From Leptofilum sp965223285 (lineage in GTDB: Bacteria; Chloroflexota; Anaerolineae; Promineifilales; Promineifilaceae), in assembly GCF_965223285.1 (NCBI RefSeq), contig NZ_OZ244997.1:5704001-5768000 (forward strand): a stretch of DNA of 64,000 nt, written 5' to 3'. Made by a program: the position numbers and the translations under genes. This document shows, piece after piece, positions 61,369 through 64,000 of this stretch. The notes below the pieces were generated by a model that did no database searches, was not told the DNA's origin, and saw nothing but the letters and a program-made list of their open reading frames with translations. Numbering within the stretch: position 1 is the stretch's first letter; the number at the start of each line of letters is the position of its first letter.

Positions 61369-62598
61369 ATGTTTAAAAATGCACTAGACATTACCAAACT
61401 ATACTTAAAAACAACCTACAACGAGCGCGGGGTGCTGATTTTTCAGCTAATCATGCCGCTGGTATTTATCTTCTTGATTGGGCAGGCGATTGGTGGATTT
61501 GGTCCCGGCGGCAGCAGCAGCACAAACGTCACCTGGACGCTGGCAGTAGCCAACGAGGACGCTGGTGATTTGGGGGCGGCGTTGGTGGACACGCTAGCCG
61601 CAGACCCTACGCTGGAAATCATGGCCGTATCTGCCGATGACATGGCCGCAACTGTGGAAAATGAAGAGGCGGAAGCAGGCCTGCTGATTCCTGCCAACTT
61701 TAGTGACGAGTTGCAGACGGGCAACAGCCTAACGCTCGATTTTTACAGCGACCCGGACAATGTGCAGTTTGTGCAGCCGGTGGAGCAAGCGGTGCTAGGG
61801 GGGATGAGTCAGCTTACGGGCTCCGTTAGTTCGGCAGTTATTTCCCGCGACGTGGCGGCGGAGCTGGGGTTGTTTGAACTCGGGGTGGACGAGGCGGATT
61901 ATTTTGCAACGGCCGTAGCCGATGCCCAGAGCAAGTGGGAAGCTCCCCCTGTAACCATCCAGGTGAACGAGGATGAAATTGTTGTGGACAACAATAACAT
62001 CATTCCGCAAGGGTTGAACCAATCCTCACCGGGCATGATGGCCATGTTTGCCACTTTTGGCATGATTGGCGGGGCGGCTGTGCTCATTCAGGAGCGGCAG
62101 AGCGGCACGCTGCGCCGGTTGCTGGTGATGCCAATTACCAAAGCGAGCATTTTGGTAGGTAAGCTGTTGGGCATTATGCTGGCCGGGGTGTTGCAAATGA
62201 GTCTGCTCATTGTGGTCTCAACGCTGGTGTTTGATGTGCCGTGGGGCAACAGTCCCGGTGCGCTGGTGCTAATGATTCTCACCTTTGCCCTGGCAATCAC
62301 CAGCCTGAGCATGATGATGGCAGCACTGACCAAAACGTTGGCGCAGGCCAATGCGCTGGGCACGGTGATTGTGCTTTCCATCTCCGCATTGGGCGGGGCG
62401 TGGTGGCCCCTGGACATCGTGCCGGGCTGGATGCAATCAGTGGGTCGTCTTTCGCCGATGTCGTGGGCAATGGATGGGTTTCAGGATATTATCACCCGTG
62501 GCTTGGGCGTAACGGCCGTTTTGCCAGAGGTTGGTGTGTTGCTCGCCTTTGCTGCCGTGTTTATGTTTGTTGGCATCTGGCGTTTTAGATACGAATAA
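61369..62598 (+). CDS. ABC-2 type permease, paralogous to the preceding gene
   Basis: 409 residues from ATG 61369 (CGGAG upstream). It has the same layout as the permease at 60028: an N-terminal helix, an extracytoplasmic domain (about 45-215), and six helices in the C-terminal half. The MAMFATFGMIGGAAVLIQERQSGTLRRLLVMP coupling segment and GGAWWPLDIVPGWMQSVGRLSPMSWAMDGF are the counterparts. The two genes probably arose by duplication and form a heterodimer with the ATP-binding protein. A GC-rich repeat follows directly after the stop. Confidence 0.9.
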   Translation: MFKNALDITKLYLKTTYNERGVLIFQLIMPLVFIFLIGQAIGGFGPGGSSSTNVTWTLAVANEDAGDLGAALVDTLAADPTLEIMAVSADDMAATVENEEAEAGLLIPANFSDELQTGNSLTLDFYSDPDNVQFVQPVEQAVLGGMSQLTGSVSSAVISRDVAAELGLFELGVDEADYFATAVADAQSKWEAPPVTIQVNEDEIVVDNNNIIPQGLNQSSPGMMAMFATFGMIGGAAVLIQERQSGTLRRLLVMPITKASILVGKLLGIMLAGVLQMSLLIVVSTLVFDVPWGNSPGALVLMILTFALAITSLSMMMAALTKTLAQANALGTVIVLSISALGGAWWPLDIVPGWMQSVGRLSPMSWAMDGFQDIITRGLGVTAVLPEVGVLLAFAAVFMFVGIWRFRYE

Positions 62599-62600
62599 TT

Positions 62601-62660
62601 GGTAGGGGCAGACCCCCGTGTCTGCCATGATTTGGGCGGCCACGGGGAGCCGCCCAAATC
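62601..62660. repeat. GC-rich intergenic repeat (GGCAGAC...GTCTGCC and GATTTGGGCGGC hairpins)
   Basis: Two adjacent stem-loops: GGCAGAC/GTCTGCC, and a perfect GATTTGGGCGGC/GCCGCCCAAATC with an eight-base loop. There is no T-run. Its plus-strand frame adds a spurious N-terminus to the next gene. Confidence 0.75.
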
Positions 62661-62674
62661 CACGAAACTTGTTT

Positions 62675-63439
62675 ATGATGAACCATGCTGATTTCCTCAA
62701 CTTCGCCCTCGACGCTGCCTGGCAAGCCGGGCGCGTGACGCTGGGCCACTTCCAGACGGGCGTCTCTGTGCGACGCAAGGCCGACAATACGCCGCTCACC
62801 ATTGCCGACCAGCAGGCGGAGCAGAAGCTGCGGCAGCTTATCGAGCAATATTGGCCGGATCACAACATTGTGGGGGAAGAGTATGGGAATACGCAAAACA
62901 ACTCCCCCTACACCTGGGTGTGTGATCCTATTGACGGGACCAAATCCTTTATGTGCGGCGTGCCGCTGTATGCCAATTTGGTGGCCTTGCTGTATGAAAA
63001 TGAGCCGATTGTGGGGGTCATCAATCTGCCTGCGCTGAACGAGATGGTGTATGCGGTAAAGGGTGGGGGCTGCTTTTGGAACGGCCGTCCTGCCCACGTC
63101 TCAGCTACTAAAAATTTGGCCGATGCGGTAGTGTTGCGCAGTGAATTGGAGAATCAGGAACGGTACGGCCGTCAGGAAGCGTGGCAAAAGTTGGTGGATG
63201 CCAGCTATGTGCAGCGCACTTGGGGTGATGCCTATGGCTACTCGTTGGTAGCCACGGGCCGCGCCGACGTGATGCTCGATCCCATCATGGCCCTGTGGGA
63301 CATTGCGCCGCTGCAAGTCATTATGGAAGAAGCGGGCGGCGTACTTACCGACTGGCTGGGGGAAGCGACGATTCACCATAAAGAGTGCATTGCCACCAAC
63401 GGGCATTTGCATTCAGAAGTCTTAAGTTTGGTTAAATAA
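62675..63439 (+). CDS. Inositol-monophosphatase family phosphatase (HisN/SuhB-like)
   Basis: 254 residues from ATG 62675 (or 62678). It is a Mg2+-dependent phosphatase of the FIG superfamily. Glu68-Glu69 in NIVGEEYG, the metal motif CDPIDGTKSF (D84, D87) and the LWDIAPLQVIMEEAGG motif near residue 210 are complete. The family covers histidinol phosphatase, inositol phosphatase and others, so the substrate remains open. The extension upstream is derived from the repeat and is not coding. It lies 77 bp after the permease gene. Confidence 0.88.
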   Translation: MMNHADFLNFALDAAWQAGRVTLGHFQTGVSVRRKADNTPLTIADQQAEQKLRQLIEQYWPDHNIVGEEYGNTQNNSPYTWVCDPIDGTKSFMCGVPLYANLVALLYENEPIVGVINLPALNEMVYAVKGGGCFWNGRPAHVSATKNLADAVVLRSELENQERYGRQEAWQKLVDASYVQRTWGDAYGYSLVATGRADVMLDPIMALWDIAPLQVIMEEAGGVLTDWLGEATIHHKECIATNGHLHSEVLSLVK

Positions 63440-63461
63440 GGGAGATTGGGGCGTGGAGATT

Positions 63462-63508
63462 GGAGATTAGAAACAAGCAATTTCCAGTCTCTAATCTCCT
63501 TGTTTTTA
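63462..63508. repeat. GGAGATTAGA...TCTAATCTCC repeat, possible bidirectional terminator
   Basis: Perfect ten-base arms at 63462-63471 and 63490-63499, followed by TTGTTTTT. It sits between convergent genes and is a second copy of the GGAGATT family found inside the gene at 5910. Confidence 0.7.
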
Positions 63509-63823
63509 CATGCGGATTGTTTCGTAAACCGAGATGTCTCCGCCGTGCCGCCAGTGCGGGCACCCTTTGGCTAGCTCAACGGCCGTATCCAACGAATCTG
63601 CCTCAATAATGGAATAACCCGTTGCTTGCGTTCCCGCTGGGCCGTCGGCGACGTTGCCGCTGTTGTCGATATTCTTCACCTGTGGCGTGAATGGATTACC
63701 ACCGCTCACCAACGCCTCGCCCAAGCTGCCCATCCAGGCACCCCACTCCTGCATTACCTTGGCACTTTCTTCTTCACTTTCTGGCATGCTGCCACCGGTA
63801 TAAAGTAGTACAAACTGTGTCAT
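63506..63823 (-). CDS. YCII-related (DGPF-type) protein
   Basis: 105 residues from ATG 63823 with AAGGAG upstream; a longer start at 63907 is not supported. It is a small alpha/beta protein of the YciI/DGPF family: FVLLYTGG, then MQEWGAWMGSLGEALVSGGNPFTP and GYSIIEADSLDTAVELAKGCP. Enzyme activity is seldom known; many relatives sit beside sigma factors. The gene is divergent from a reading frame that continues past the window edge. Confidence 0.88.
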   Translation of the reverse strand: MTQFVLLYTGGSMPESEEESAKVMQEWGAWMGSLGEALVSGGNPFTPQVKNIDNSGNVADGPAGTQATGYSIIEADSLDTAVELAKGCPHWRHGGDISVYETIRM

Positions 63824-63946
63824 GATCGTTCTCCTTTTGAATGTGATGTTGACGCAAAACTGCGCCGTTCTAATCAAACGACGAACAGAAAAAAGCCAGA
63901 TCGACACCCCATTTGGGTAATTTGTAAATTTCCCTAAAATTGCGCC

Positions 63947-64000
63947 ATGAATTATTTACCCGACACGATTGATCCCCAAGATGTTGTGACCACGATTGGC
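63947..64000 (+). CDS. Start of an unidentified gene, cut by the window edge
   Basis: Only 18 codons from ATG 63947 are visible (MNYLPDTIDPQDVVTTIG), and the frame is open to the end of the window. It is divergent from the YCII-like gene. No ribosome site stands out. The protein cannot be identified from this much. Confidence 0.4.
   Translation, partial: MNYLPDTIDPQDVVTTIG

Larger units (their letters stand above)
58..63598. repeat. Dispersed palindromic octamer ACGGCCGT
   Basis: I count about 105 exact copies by eye across the window, in genes on both strands, in all reading frames and between genes. Examples are 58-65, 1197-1204, 6603-6610, 56619-56626, 58829-58836 and 62512-62519. Chance predicts about one. 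The usual context is AACGGCCGTT. In proteins it appears as TAV, NGR or RPF depending on frame. Long gaps occur in glgC/tat and fadD, and none falls in the reverse-transcriptase gene. Confidence 0.9.

Noticed and set aside
62618..62674. N-terminal extension of the IMPase-family gene
   Set aside because: These codons come from the GC-rich repeat; the conserved sequence begins at ATG 62675.
1..64000. CRISPR arrays, tRNA or rRNA genes, transposases
   Set aside because: Intergenic regions were read for regularly spaced repeats, tRNA-like arms and transposase motifs, and none was found. Small RNAs without clear features could be missed.

Overview
The window looks like bacterial chromosome from a Chloroflexota (Anaerolineae-like) organism. 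This is an inference, not a proof. It rests on the protein flavour (RpoC, renalase-like oxidoreductase, DUF389, G5/propeller and CAP-LysM surface proteins), moderate GC, many small inverted intergenic repeats, and an extraordinarily frequent palindromic octamer, ACGGCCGT. I count about 105 copies of that octamer by eye in 64 kb, where about one is expected by chance. No rRNA, tRNA, CRISPR array or insertion sequence was seen.

Layout. 1-4.6 kb: 3' part of rpoC, then a convergent isoprenoid pair (type 2 IPP isomerase and polyprenyl diphosphate synthase). 4.9-9.4 kb: nucleotide-sugar and polysaccharide genes (UDP-xylose-synthase-like SDR, O-antigen ligase, GtrA, GT4). 9.75-15.35 kb: two unusual signalling ATPase genes. 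One is a 1394-residue receiver/kinase-like/Nudix/STAND-type protein; the other is a STAND-like ATPase with a C-terminal effector-associated adaptor domain. 15.4-24.4 kb: DUF389 protein, thioesterase, chelatase-type AAA ATPase, acyl carrier protein, a glycosidase-O-antigen-ligase fusion and a DAO-type oxidase. 24.5-30 kb: FlgO-like/TPR regulator, META-domain lipoprotein and G5/propeller lipoprotein. 30-37 kb: CBS protein and a complete seven-gene Mrp Na+/H+ antiporter operon. 37-46 kb: metabolism (renalase-like protein, fused CoA-transferase, aldehyde:ferredoxin oxidoreductase, ClpS, class III aminotransferase, DHDPS-family lyase, HAD phosphatase). 46-55.9 kb: GlgC, TatABC, rhomboid protease, CAP-LysM protein, a broken bioY, long-chain acyl-CoA synthetase, phosphatidylcholine synthase and thiolase. 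56-58.5 kb: holB and a retron-like reverse transcriptase with a C-terminal adaptor domain. 59-64 kb: ABC-2 exporter, IMPase-family phosphatase, YCII-like protein and the start of one more gene.

The best candidate for an undescribed system is the reverse transcriptase at 57137-58501. It has both retron-type hallmarks (N-x3-H and VTG) and, in place of an adjacent effector, a roughly 70-residue C-terminal adaptor domain. That domain shares the core IRxAL...ELRxLCFDLG with the C-terminus of the ATPase at 14048-15346. The window therefore suggests an RT sensor and a STAND-like ATPase that could communicate in trans through like-with-like adaptor contacts. The 490 bp upstream of the RT hold no gene and several inverted repeats, so they are the place to look for an msr-msd RNA.

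A second theme is mobile-looking small repeats. At least seven families sit between genes, and two have inserted in frame inside the two O-antigen-ligase genes. One supplies the stop codon of the CoA-transferase gene.
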